The notes under the pieces are model-generated. The model searched no databases. It had not been told where the DNA came from and saw only the letters and a program-made list of their open reading frames with translations. Below are positions 11,180 through 22,900 of a stretch of DNA of 64,000 nt, one piece after another. Both the position numbers and the translations under genes were made by a program. The first letter of the stretch is position 1, and each line of letters starts with the position of its first letter. Origin of the DNA: Monilinia fructicola (Eukaryota > Ascomycota > Leotiomycetes > Helotiales > Sclerotiniaceae); assembly GCA_008692225.1 (NCBI GenBank), contig VICG01000009.1, forward strand, positions 434,001 to 498,000, written 5' to 3'.

Positions 11180-13133
11180 ATGGCGTCCCAACATCGAGAA
11201 GAAGATCCCTTGAACATCGAGATCAGCACCAATGCTGATCTCCCACCCCTCTCTGCGCTCTTCATGATATATTTCGATATCAAGGCTGGCTATACAATTG
11301 GATGGAAGCGTTCATTACCGGGAATTGAGCTGGATGGAGTGGTCGAATATAGGAGTCTGCCGTCGGGATTACATACTGTGGAAGAGGACTTGATATACTT
11401 CACCCATGATAATTATGCAGGGCTCAGCGCATTCGTTAACGCGCCGGCAAATGAACAATCCAGAAACGCGAGGATGATTGCTGTGGGTATTATGGTTCCT
11501 CTGAGCTATGGAAGACTAGGCAGGAGCTGGAAGCATGCGGAGAGCTTGAAGGATATAGCGAGGTGAGATACTGCGGGATCAATTGGGGGGGTGATTATTG
11601 ACTTCGTCTAGTGAGCTTATTCTCGATGAGAGCAAGACTGAGCGCCTTGAGGAATTTTGGGAGAAGCACAAGGGTGAAGATTCAGGGAAAGCTAAGGATA
11701 CCGACTCGTTATTAGATTCTCCTTCGAGCGCGAGATTTAAATCCCGAAATACACCACCTAAATCAACAGGTCACAATAGAAATCGCTCAGCTTCTGATGG
11801 CGCAGCTTTACTACCACCCGGGCACACATTGTCCGTATATCACCCTGCATGGAGTTTACCCCGACTACTGGAAACATTTGGTCCTATGATATTCCCCATA
11901 CATCGAGCTGCACTTCTACGAAAGAGGATCTTGATTAGTGCTCATGCGCCTGTACATGAAACTTGCGATTTCGGTTCGGAAGCCCTGAAATGTGTTTCTG
12001 ATTATAGCTAATGAGAACTAGTATATGACATATCCGTTCTCTCAAATATTCCTCTCGCTGTCAGCGATCTTCTAGAACCCACCGCACCACCCCAAAGACT
12101 CCGTCCTCTCTTCTCCATTGGAGTCCACGATATCCCCCTTCTAGAGGATGATCTGAAAGCTTCTAAACGAAGAGCCACATCCGAAGATACCATCCAAACC
12201 GACGGGCGCGATGAGCCTGGCTGTGGCTGGATAGCTTGTACAACCGATAGCATTCTTGCTACTAAAACTCGTCTCTACGACGTCCTAATAACCATGCCAC
12301 CGCCCCAGGCCTCTACCTTTACTGCGAAAGTATGGCCCAAAATCGAATATTCCCCCGGAGGCGTCGAACTCAAAGCCACCCAACGCGATCTACGCCGCTA
12401 CAAAGCCCTCAGCTGGGGGTTGTCCCGAACCCCTCAACCTGCCTCCCCTAATATCAGTACCTCCCGTCGCGCATCCACCTCTTCCTATCTTGAGCAGTTC
12501 CCACCACCCACCGATCTTAACTCCTCTACCTCCACTCTCCCCCCACGAGATGATCCCATGCTCGATATTCCTGACACAGACTCCATCACCGAACCCGTAT
12601 CCTGGTCTGCGCTTGCCTATTCGGGCTTCATATGGTGGGCCTCGGCCGGCGAACAACGTTTACATTCACAAGAAGAATGGGAAGCAGATTCTGCCCTTCT
12701 ATCATCGCCTCATGCACCAAACCCAGTTTCTACTTCCCTCTTCGCCTCAAACGGTATCCCGACTGCGGAAACCGAAATGGGTATCATAGCTTACTTCCAC
12801 CGTCTCACGTCGCAAATCCTCACTATATTGAGCGATATCATCGATGCTTCTGACTCGGACGATGAACGCGAAGACGACAGTCAGAGCCACAATCATAGCT
12901 CTCCATTATTAAATAGAGGTCATAGTGGAGGAGGAGGAGACGCCGCAAACGAAGACGAGGAAGACGGAATGAGTTGTGTGTTCATCAGCAGCACAGACAT
13001 GGAGCGCATGGGCCTAGATTTTTGGAGCGCGGGCGACTACCTTTTTGTAGAAGAAGTGGTAAAGGAATATTTTGGCAGGAGAGCAAAGATTGAGGGGAGG
13101 GGAGTGGATGTTTGTGGGGTGAGAATTTGTTAA
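11180..13133 (+). CDS. DUF2347/DUF4484 (LCHN/ANR2-like, DENN-related) protein
   Basis: Three exons: 11180-11562, 11612-11973 and 12022-13133, giving 618 residues. Introns are 49 bases (GTGAGA...CTAG) and 48 bases (GTTCGG...CTAG). Both keep the frame and restore a continuous family-like sequence. The N-terminus has the DUF2347 pattern (LSALFMIYFD, then KAGYTIGWKRSLPGI and GVVEYRSLPSGLH). The middle has a charged low-complexity stretch, then FPIHRAALLRKRILI typical of DENN-like folds. The C-terminal half carries the DUF4484 region, with ATKTRLYDVLIT and an acidic insert near residue 520. Human LCHN (DENND11) and yeast ANR2 belong to this group; a role in membrane traffic or as a Rab regulator is proposed for the family, not shown here. 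No disruption was seen. Confidence 0.85.
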
Positions 13134-13754
13134 AGGGTGGGTTGATGGGTGGGCGGATTGCTTGGAGTAATGATACTACTGAGACTAGTGAGCGTGACGA
13201 GAGCTAGACTGATTGTAATTGGTATTTCTTTTCTCCCTCTCTACATGGGACTTTAGGACGGTAGGAGTCATGGATTCTGGAGACAAAGCGTATAGGTGTT
13301 TGGAGTACAAGTTCTACCTTTATGTGAGTGAGGGTATAAAATGGCGATAAAATTATGAAAAGGATTAGGTCAAATGAGGAAGCATTCAATTAGTTATTAG
13401 ACCATTACGTCATGCATTCATTCATTCATTCATTCATCCAAGCACGCGTGTCAAGTATGGGACTTTATGTGGTCATGGAATTACATTCATTCTTTCATAT
13501 CAAATTTTCATTTCTCTTCTACTCTTGACAGAGAATGACATCTTGCCATTGTCTTTTTCTTCCTTGCCAGAGCTCTCTGCATAGGCAGGCTACACAGAAG
13601 AATATGTAAAATTGTGTATAAGACGCCATCCCAAATGCTCATCGCGCCTATTTGTACAATACACGTTTAATTTCCCCCAAAAGAAATCCCAAAACCCCAA
13701 AGATAAGCAAATCTGCATAGAATAAGAACATTTGATGTTTGAAGGGAGGAGTCA
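13134..13754. other. Convergent intergenic region with CATT repeat
   Basis: Lies between the 3' ends of the LCHN-like gene and SEC63, so it holds both 3' untranslated regions. A CATT tetranucleotide tract occurs at about 13414-13436. No gene seen. Confidence 0.6.
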
Positions 13755-15999
13755 TTACTCCTCGTCAGTATCAGTATCGGTTTCACTTTGCTCGTCAACT
13801 TCTTCGTCGGTGTTACTATCATCATCGCTTGATTCTTGTACAGTTTGCTTCTTCTTCTTTGGTGGGGCGCCGGTCTTCATGGCTTGCATCTGTCCTGCTA
13901 GGGAATCTATCAAGGGGTTGTTAGTGGGATTATATTCGCCTAGTGTACAATGCATATTAAACATACCTTCATCTGGTTCACTGATATCATCCTCTGCCTC
14001 AATCTCCAATGCCTTACTGGCATCTTCTACAACTAAAGTAGCCTCAAGCTTTGTATCGAATCCAACATATGAATCACAAATGAGATGCATGACAAAGGTA
14101 TAGCTTCCAGGTTGTGGAGGAGCCTGAAATTGTGCCTTGAGTGTTTGCATATTGAAAGTAGGCTTTCCACTTTCATCAAATATGGGTTTGTCAAAGGCGA
14201 AGAATGTGAAAGGTGGTACAGCAATCTTGCCTTGCTTACTGTCGGTGAGGAAAACATGCCATTTAGGCGAGTGGTCACGTGTAAAGTAGGGGGCGAATGC
14301 AAGAGGTGGGAAGACTTGCTTGGGTTCAGCCTTTTCACCCTTCGCAGGCTTCTTCGCGCGTCCAAGAATAGCATCAAGATCATCCTCATCTGGATCAATA
14401 TCTTCAAGGTCGAGTTCGTTAACCTCAGGGACGTTCTCACTTCCAGGAGGAATAAATCGCCCTTTTACAACAAATGATACTAATGAGCTAGGAGTGATGA
14501 ATTTCTCGCCAGTAACCTTGAAGAATGCCTTCTCAACCTGTAAATGAGGAAGCTGCTTAGCAGTAGAAATAGCAGTATTGTATTCAGCTTCTGTAAGAAG
14601 ACCCTTGCCAACACTCAGCCTCTTTCGGTATGCGTTAGGTAGTGCCATATATTGTTGCAGAGTTAAGTGAGTTTTTGAGTCGCCTTCAATGGCACTTGCG
14701 ATAGCTGGGGTAATATGTGGTAATTGAAGGAGAGGCGAGGCATTTGGTGGAAGTGCTTGAACAATGTTTTGGGCAGTCGCGTATGATGCTAGAATAGGAC
14801 CAGTGGTTGCGAAAGCGAGAGTAATGGCTGTAAATGCGTTGTTGAGATCATGAGCGATAGGAGCAACTTCATATTTTGCCTCATTAAGCTCGGAATCTTC
14901 GAGCTCAGTTCGGCCCAAATATGCCCACAGTAATGCAAGAGCCTTTCGTCGAGCACCGCCATCTAATTCCTCTAGCTTTGTTTTGTCCTTGATCGACAAA
15001 CCAGCGGCAGCAGTAGTTCCATCACCATCTGCGAGCACTCTTGATTCCAGCTTGCCAAGTCCCGAATCAGCCTTGTGGCCCTTCAGAACTTTCTTGTATT
15101 CCACACCACTGCTTAGAGCGCCAACAATTCCACCCTCTGTAATGGTTTCCTCGTATTCTTGGAATAGGTTGTTGGCACTTTCGATCAAAACCTTCTCCTT
15201 GGACATGCGCTGGGTTCCATACCACCAGGTTCCGACAAGGTAAGGAAGCAAAACTCCCAAAAGAAGCGCATATACGAGGACAACATATTTTCCGTTTCCT
15301 TCAGAAACAATCCAGGTAGGCAAAGCAATTCCGATGCTAAAGCTCTGTTTACCATCAGGGTGTCCAAATTGAATATAGTTGTTTCGGATCTCCTCATCAG
15401 TGAGCGCCTTATATGCCTTCGTAAGCTCCACGAAATAGTCGTTCAACGACTCGATTGTTTGATTCTTAGCTGGGTCGGGTCTAATCTTATCAGGATGAAA
15501 CTTCAGTGAAAGTCGTTTGTAGTGCGATTTAATTTCCTTTTCAGTAGCGGACTATCCAAAAGTTAGCCAGTCGTTCATACGATGGATTCCGAGTCTCAAA
15601 TTACCTCTTTGATATTTAAAATATCATATGGATTCCAGATTTTTGGGATAGTTCTGGCTGTGACATGAAATTGGTATGCCATAACAGCGACTATTACCCA
15701 CCCCGCAACCATGGCAATCACGCGTTTTATTTTTCGCTGCTTCCTCCTCTGAGCCCTCCTTTGACTATCGATCAAGTCCGCATGTTCTGGCTTGTAATCC
15801 GTCTTTATTCGCGGTGCCGTGGCACCTGGGTCCGATCTGGGTCTTAACACATCCCAAGTCAAAGCTGTAGATACAATCCCAACAAGAGTACCGACAAAGA
15901 TGGGAAAGAATTGCCCCTACAATGTGTTAGCTAATCCTCTGGCTATATGCGCAGATGTTGCAGTACCTGTTCATCATAGGAATAATCTGTTCCACTCAT
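13755..15999 (-). CDS. SEC63: SEC63, J-domain subunit of the ER translocon
   Basis: ER membrane protein that recruits luminal Hsp70 (Kar2/BiP) to the Sec61 channel for post-translational import. Four exons: 15967-15999, 15605-15916, 13967-15551 and 13755-13906 (introns 50, 53 and 60 bases), 693 residues. The last intron has no in-frame stop, but GTATGT, CTAAC and TAG signals and the interrupted sequence identify it. Membrane segments fall at about residues 13-31, 77-96 and 204-226. The J domain lies between the second and third, with HPD at 134-136, so it faces the lumen. The Sec63/Brl region follows, and the protein ends in an acidic tail (repeated D/E/S/T) like the tail that binds Sec62 in yeast. 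The start codon gives MSGTDYSYDEQ, as in other filamentous fungi. Confidence 0.96.
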
Positions 16000-16738
16000 C
16001 TTGAAATTATTCTTTGGTCTTCAAGACCTTTTACTTCAAAGTGTACTTGCGCGCAAGTGAAGAAATCAAGTCAATTATTCCTTCACAAGCTTGTTGTTGT
16101 TGGAAGGTTTGCTAGCGAAGGACATGAAAGGAATTATAAAACGGATTAGTTGTTCTTCAACAAAAGATCTGTTATCTACTTGTATCATACATTTATTACT
16201 TTTCGGCCCTCAGCTTTTGAGATGTGGCTCGAACTCCCAGTCATCTGTGCAATGAAGAGCTAACTACTTCGGGCATAGTTTCAATCGTCCTACCAATTGC
16301 AACCTGCTACACCAACTCTAAATTTCTATGCAATCTGGACAGAGAAGACAGAGAAGGAAACAGAAGAAAGAAATGATTAATTAATCACAAAGGCTTGATT
16401 TTATGGCGAGTGTGATCCTCAGACCTCAGTAGATGGACAAAGTGTAGCTAAGATATTTATGATCCTTTGTGACAGATATATATATATATCTATCTATCTA
16501 TCTATCTATTCATATAGATTAATTGATGCTTAAAATTAAGCTATTTTTATGCCCTGTCATCTTTGCATAGTTCTAATCGTATCTTCTTCATAGAAGTATA
16601 GTATCATCATCATCATCTATAGAGTTACCCAGCAACTCCAGCAACACCAGCATGGTCTATAGAAAGTCCATCTTATAGCGCCCAGCAATGCAGATTAACA
16701 TTATCTCTCTCACAAAAGTACCCGTCTTGGTACCATTT
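16000..16738. other. Intergenic; SEC63 promoter and RDH54 3' end
   Basis: No gene. A TA/TATC microsatellite lies at about 16474-16508. A segment at 16216-16320 has a weak tRNA-like look on the minus strand but does not fold properly. The side next to 15999 should carry the SEC63 promoter. Confidence 0.5.
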
Positions 16739-19668
16739 TTATCCTTTCTTAGCAAAAACAAAGCCAACCTTACACCTTTCATCCTCCAGAACCGTAACTA
16801 AGACTTCGTCATCCAGAGACTTCTTTACCTCATCTACTTCAGCAGGAGTTAAGTACTCAGAACCAATAGTGAAGATTGAAGTATCGATGTGTCTATATTC
16901 CATTAACGCTTGCATCTTCTTTCCTTTTTTGAATCGTGCTCCTCTAGCGGCCTCTAAAGCAATCTTTTGTTGAGCCTCCACGTTTGCTTTGGTAGCTGGC
17001 ACCAACGAACATGCAGGATCAATGGGAAATTCAACTTCGTCATCATCGTCATCATCATTCTCTTCTTCGCCGGTGCTAAGTCCCTTGTCAACCTCCGGCA
17101 TCTCAGAAGTCGGCACAGCTGGCTCAGCGCGACCGGAACCTCCACAATCGCAACCAAGAAGCTCGTGAGTTTGACAGTATGCGTTAACATCCAGCCTAAA
17201 AAGATCTCGTAACTCATCAGCCGAGAAACTGGCTTCATTCTTTTTGCCATCCATGACACTATCAGCAAGTCCCATCTTGGTAATTTGTCGTTGATAAATC
17301 TTCTCGTCCATTCCCCCTGACATCAAGAATCGGTATATCTTTACTGGGAGCTTCTGGCCATCTCGATGGATCCGTGCCATGGCCTGAAGATCAGTTGCGG
17401 GATTCCAGTCAACGTCAAACAATACGAGGCGTGATGCTCCGATCAAGTTTATACCAGCACCACCGGATTTAGCCGAAAGTAGAAATGCAAAATATTTTGA
17501 TGCAGGTGTCTTGTTGAACAGATTTACAAGATCCTGTCGTTTTGTCTGAGGCGTACTGCCATCGAGGCGCAGGAATGGTAGGTTTAATGATGAAAGGTGA
17601 GATTGTAGCAGGTCGAGAGTAGAGGTGTAGTTGGAGACAAGTACTATCTTTTCACTAGTTGTAGTGGAAAGCTTCATCAGCATACGATTCAAGACTCTGA
17701 ATTTGCTGCTTGCCACAACAGGGTTCTTCTTAAGAATCTCGGGTGGGATGCTTTCCAGAAGCTGGGCGACGTTTGAATTGCTAGGAGTATCTGCATCGGT
17801 TTTCTTGACAAGTAAACTCGGCGCGTTGCAGACTTTCTTTAGCATGGTTATAAGCTGTAGAGATGCCTCTGAACTACCAAGAACTCTGCCAAATACCGGA
17901 GAGGCAAGAACATGCTGATAAACCTCAGCTTGAGCCTGCGTAGGCTTACAGAATAAGACATATTCGGTCTTTGGCTTCAAGTATTTAGCAAGAATGCTGG
18001 CGTTACGGCGTAGAATGAACAGCTTTGTCAACTCAGCCAGTTCTTCTTCTCGAGCAGTTCCTTTCTCAATGTCACTCTCCGTGGCTCCCGGCTGTCTGCT
18101 CTTCAAAATCGGACCTTCGAAGCATTTCTTGAAAGTGTTGTAGCCATTAAGAAGGCCGGGGTTCACAAAGTCTACCATCGTATAGAACTCCGATAAATCG
18201 TTCTGTATGGGGGTTCCAGATAATATGATTCTCCTCTCTGTATTCAAATTCCGGATTGCCTGCGCTGATTTGTTCGCAGCTGTTTTTAGGCGATGTCCTT
18301 CATCAGCCACAACTATATCTATTCCACCACCCTTTTTCAATTCATCCTGCACTGTACGTAGCTTTTCGTACCCAATGATCATGACACTATAACTCTTGCC
18401 ATGAGTAAAGTCAGTCAGGCGAATGTTTTTAGAACCATCTGCAACGAAAACGCCTATTCTCTCATTTCCGAGCCACTTGTTGAATTCGGCTTTCCAATTG
18501 GAAATGAGGGTGACGGGACAGACAATTAAAGCCTTCTTTATCACACCCCCCTCATTGGGATGCTCCGGATTTTGTTTTAATAGTGTCCATAAGAGAGCAA
18601 TCGTTTGCAGCGTCTTTCCCAAACCCATCTCATCCGCTAGAATTGCACCCTGTCCATTGAAAGAACGGTAACCCATAACGCACTCATACAAAAACTTCAC
18701 TCCCTCCTTTTGATGGTCACGTAAATGTCGACTGAGAAATGGATCCACAACAACGTCCACAACCTGCTTGCCTTTTGCAAGATACTTAGGGTTGGGACGT
18801 TGCATAACGATGGCACCCGGTGCAGAGGGATCATGACGGGGGGTAGGAGCACCATTCTTATTCTGCGGCATGACAGTTGTTGCTAGAAGAGGATTTTTGA
18901 ACTGAGATTTGACTGCAGTACTTTTCGGTGCAGAAGCATAGAAGCTCTTAGCGGGGATTGCGGGGCCCAGGCCAGTGTCCTTTCTCTTCCCAAGTGTGCT
19001 CGATATACCTGATGAGATTCTATGAGGCGAAGATCGTGCAGCGGGACTGATACCGCGATCTGGCACAGAAGATTTGCTACCGTTATTGAGAAATGGTCTG
19101 CCAGCAACGAAGTCTGCCTTTGTAATAGTAGCATCAATCTCAATGTCTTTCCCTCCAATACTCAATGTGCTGCCGACTAATAGAGGTTCATTATACATGC
19201 AGCGCCCCATCTCTCTTCCATCAATGTTCTGAAGTCGAGCATAACCGCCGGTAACTGCGAGTACCCCATCACCATCCCAAGTCTTGTGTTTTTTCATGGT
19301 GAACTTTCGCCTATCCCATCAATTAATATAATTTTCCTGGCAAAAGCGGGGGGCAAAAATTACCATAATACCAAATAGTATCCTTCAAAACCACTTTGAG
19401 AAGAACTTTGGGGTTGGTTTGCTTCAACTAGATTCTTTACAACAACCAGAGGTCTTCGGGGCGCATTGGTGGTTGAGGATGTAATTGGGGCTTTAATCTC
19501 CGAAGCATCGTCGACATCATGAATGAGCAGCCGCCTCTTCTTTGCCACTGGTTTGGTCAAAATTTCCTCCTCAGAATCTGATATGACCTGAACATCCGAA
19601 AAATCATCTGATTGCTTGGAAGGTTTTGGCACACTCTTCAAAAGTGGAGGCCGAAATGGTTTGAACAT
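16739..19668 (-). CDS. RDH54: RDH54/RAD54B, Swi2/Snf2 recombination ATPase
   Basis: DNA-dependent translocase that works with Rad51/Dmc1 in homologous recombination in the nucleus. Two exons, 19364-19668 and 16739-19310, with a 53-base intron whose splicing recreates the family's W-R-K-F-x-M-K-K-H-K-T-W-DGDG block; 958 residues. I chose the ATG at 19668 (MFKPFRPP), as the FKPF start is usual for this subfamily; an upstream ATG would add an unconserved leader. SNF2 motifs: Walker A ADEMGLGKT near residues 327-335, DEGH in ADEGHRLK, SGTPIQNDLSE, then helicase C with GAGINL, DVDWNP and ARIHRDGQ. The LFRLD block and a CxC pair follow. The HKTWDGDG signature separates it from RAD54 proper. Uninterrupted over 2.9 kb. 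Confidence 0.93.
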
Positions 19669-19982
19669 TTTATCTTGACATTTCCAGGTTGTTATTGTTA
19701 AAGTGAAATTCAGAGACGCGGTGGAGATAAGGTTGATGATTACGCGACTTGTCGCGTCAAGAAGGTATACGATTTCACGTGATACCAATATACACTACAA
19801 CCAACGTACAGGGCTGGTGGGGCCTCAAAAATGAACGATGGAGGAATGCTACAACACAATAAACAATGGCACGACAATGTAATTTGGCTATCTCAGCTGT
19901 GACTGTCCATTCATTAATCCTTTACTAAACTATTTAAGCTCCTTGGTAACTCCGTTATTTTTGTTATGGTATATATTCACAT
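19669..19982. other. Short intergenic: RDH54 promoter
   Basis: About 310 bases between the UTP10 stop and the RDH54 start, both on the minus strand. It must hold the UTP10 3' end and the RDH54 promoter. No other feature seen. Confidence 0.6.
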
Positions 19983-22900
19983 TTATTGAAGCATGGAGTC
20001 CAAACTCTCTCCCAATACCCCTTCGATCTTTACAATCCAGCGGTTCGTCTCCTTCTCTACCACATCGTCATCGTCTTCCTGGAGCTCACTGATGAATGGT
20101 AACATTTCAGGCAACATAGCCAACCATTCCTCGCCCAATCTATCTGTCAACGCTTGCTCGCATTTGACAGCGGCGAGTCTAACACTGGAAACTTCAGAAC
20201 GGAGATGTTTTAGGATCATCCCGTTAAGTTCTTTATGATGATCCGAAGAATCGGCGGCCGCAGCAAGTTCAACAATCGCAGGAACAAGTTCCTCGACCAA
20301 AGGTAATCCTGAGGCGTTCTTAAATTGATCACACAAGACAGGAGCAACTGCTTTGAAATGAGCTGGAGATTGCCAAAAGTCATCTTGATCATGCTCGAAA
20401 CATGGTACCAAGGCCCGAAGAACTCTAGACCACAATTCTCTTGATGCGTCATTCTTGATGTCAGTTTCTTTCAGGATTTGTACGGCATTATCAAGCAAGT
20501 ATGTGGCATAGCTTGTGACAATCGACTTGAGATTGCCAAAGAAAACGGCCATGAAGCCATAGACGCTTTGCAATCGCAGATTTCTACCAGACTTGTCCTT
20601 CTTGGGCAATGATGAAGACGCCCATTCGACGAGATTGGCAAATATTGGTCTGAATGTCGAATCATTGAACTTGAAAATCATCTCTAGAGCGACCTCATTA
20701 ACCTGTACTTCTATGGTAGAGATAGTCTCATCGTCTTGATCATAGTTCTCTCTGTTAGACAACTGCCTGCGAAGATCAAAAGCATTCTGGAAAATTTTTG
20801 CGAGTATAGCGGAATGCTTAGTGACAACGCTCTTTGGTTGAGCTTTGATCGACATGCTAAGCATCTCAAGTTGTTCACGAATTGCCTATCCATGTCAGTA
20901 AAAAGATCCGTAAAGTGTTAAGTGAGAGAATAACTTACCCAAGTTCCAGCTGCTACTGCTTGCACCCAGTTTTGCTCCAAGGCTACGAACATACTCTTAG
21001 CATCGACGCGTTTTGCAGCCAAGTGAAGACAGTTTTCTCTGATTTCATCTGCCTCGTCTTCTAGCTCAGCTTCTGCTGAATTGTTAGAGATTGAAAGAAG
21101 GGTATCAAGATATCCGCCTGTGATCATGTAGGGTAGATATTGTACGAGGGCACTTATGAAAGTATAGCCTGCGTTGTGGAGTTTCTGGGACTCAACAGAA
21201 CCTCCAATACTTGATTTGATGTATTCCAAAGCCTTTGGAATGGCAACAGGTAAGACGGACACTATTCCTTCTCGTAAAATTTCCACCAGAGAAGCTAAGG
21301 ATAGGAGAGCCATTATTTGCAAACCAGCATCGCTCTCGCCCAAGCAATGGTTACTTGCGATGGTTTCCGCTGCAGCAGAGACTGCTTCAAGGTCTTTCTT
21401 GCCATATTTCTCCGAGATCTTCTCGACACAAGCCACAGCGGTACGCTTGTAAGGCATGTCAGTAGACTCTCGAATAATTGATGTGAGCTGAGGTAAAAAT
21501 CCAAGCATTGCTACTCTTGAAACAGCATCTGATGCGCTTTCCTGGTCGATGCGGACCTGTAAAGAGCGCAAGATCTTTCGTCGCAAGTCCTCGTTGGGTC
21601 TGTCTAAAAGTCCTTCAACCGATTTGACAAATTCGCTTGTAGAAAGGAGGCCCAATATACTTTCTAGTATGTCCCCGCAAGCATTGTGCATTGTTTTCTT
21701 ATCTTTCAAAGATTCTGACAAGACCAGCAAATTTTCTAGTAGTGTAGAATACAGTTCTCGAATTCTAGCGGCATCCATGTCGTCTCGGTCAAGAAGTTTC
21801 GCGGTTTGTGTAATTAATCGTCGTTGCGAGAGAATGTGCGGAAGAAGAATAAGTTCATTGAGAGCTGCACGCTGTGGGTCGATCTTGTCATGAGCTCCCA
21901 GTAAAATCAGGGAGAATGTTGGCTTTGGTTTCAGCAAATCATCAATCAACTGGAGGTATTGAATTGCAGATTGAAGCTGAACCTCAACGCTGAAGGCATT
22001 TGTCAATTCTGTAGCAAATGATTTGATATCATCATTGACTCCATACTTGTCCACCAACATTATTAAGAACGCGAATAGGAAGTCTTCGGCTCCTAAAGTC
22101 TGAACTAAGGAGATGAACAATCCCTTTCGACGATGAACAGGAATATGCTCATAAGCTGCGACAAAACTCAATAGTAGCTCAGCAGCTCCTATAACAGGGT
22201 TGCCTTTGTCTTTTCTAAGCGAGGTAATAAGTGGTGGAATGACCTCACGGATAGTTTGGCTGATGACATGGGCAGAATAATCATCATTTTGCCTCAATAC
22301 TGAGCTTCCCATGAAGGTAAAGATGGGCATCACACTATGAAGAACAACTTCTGGAGCGATATCCGCAAGGGCGGCAATCATCAACAAAGCGCCATTTTGT
22401 ACCTGTGGGCTGGCCGTTTTCTGGACGCAGTCCACAAGCAAATCAGCTCTGATGTCCGAATGGTCTAACTGCATGGCCGGATCTGCTTTGAAAGCCTTCA
22501 GAATTGACAATAGGCTATTCAAGACTAAATCTTGGAGATATGCAAGCTCGGATGAAACTTGAACCTTGAAGTGCTGAAGTTCAGCCAATGTGTTGAAGAG
22601 TCCCTTGAGAAGTTCTGGATGACTTCCTGGATCAGAACTATCGATAAGCTGCAATACAAATGTGACCTGGCGGATAGCAGCAGCAAGTTGTTTCGGATCC
22701 TGTAAAGAAGTTCTAGCAACCTCACCATGGCTAGTTCGTCTTCTTTTGCTAGCAGGTGGGGCGTCTGTAAGCTTTGCAGTCGTAGGTAACTGATCAAGGA
22801 AAGAGAGAAGAATCTCAGTTGAAAGGGGGGCGTTTCGCAATAGTTCTAAAGCTTCTTCGGTCGATTTTGCATTGAGACTAGATTCATCAGATGAAGATTG

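Noticed and set aside
16216..16320. Possible minus-strand tRNA (TTCGAGCC-like T loop and AATTGGTAGG-like D loop)
   Set aside because: The T stem and acceptor stem do not pair properly and no anticodon stem is evident; at most a degraded tRNA-derived relic.
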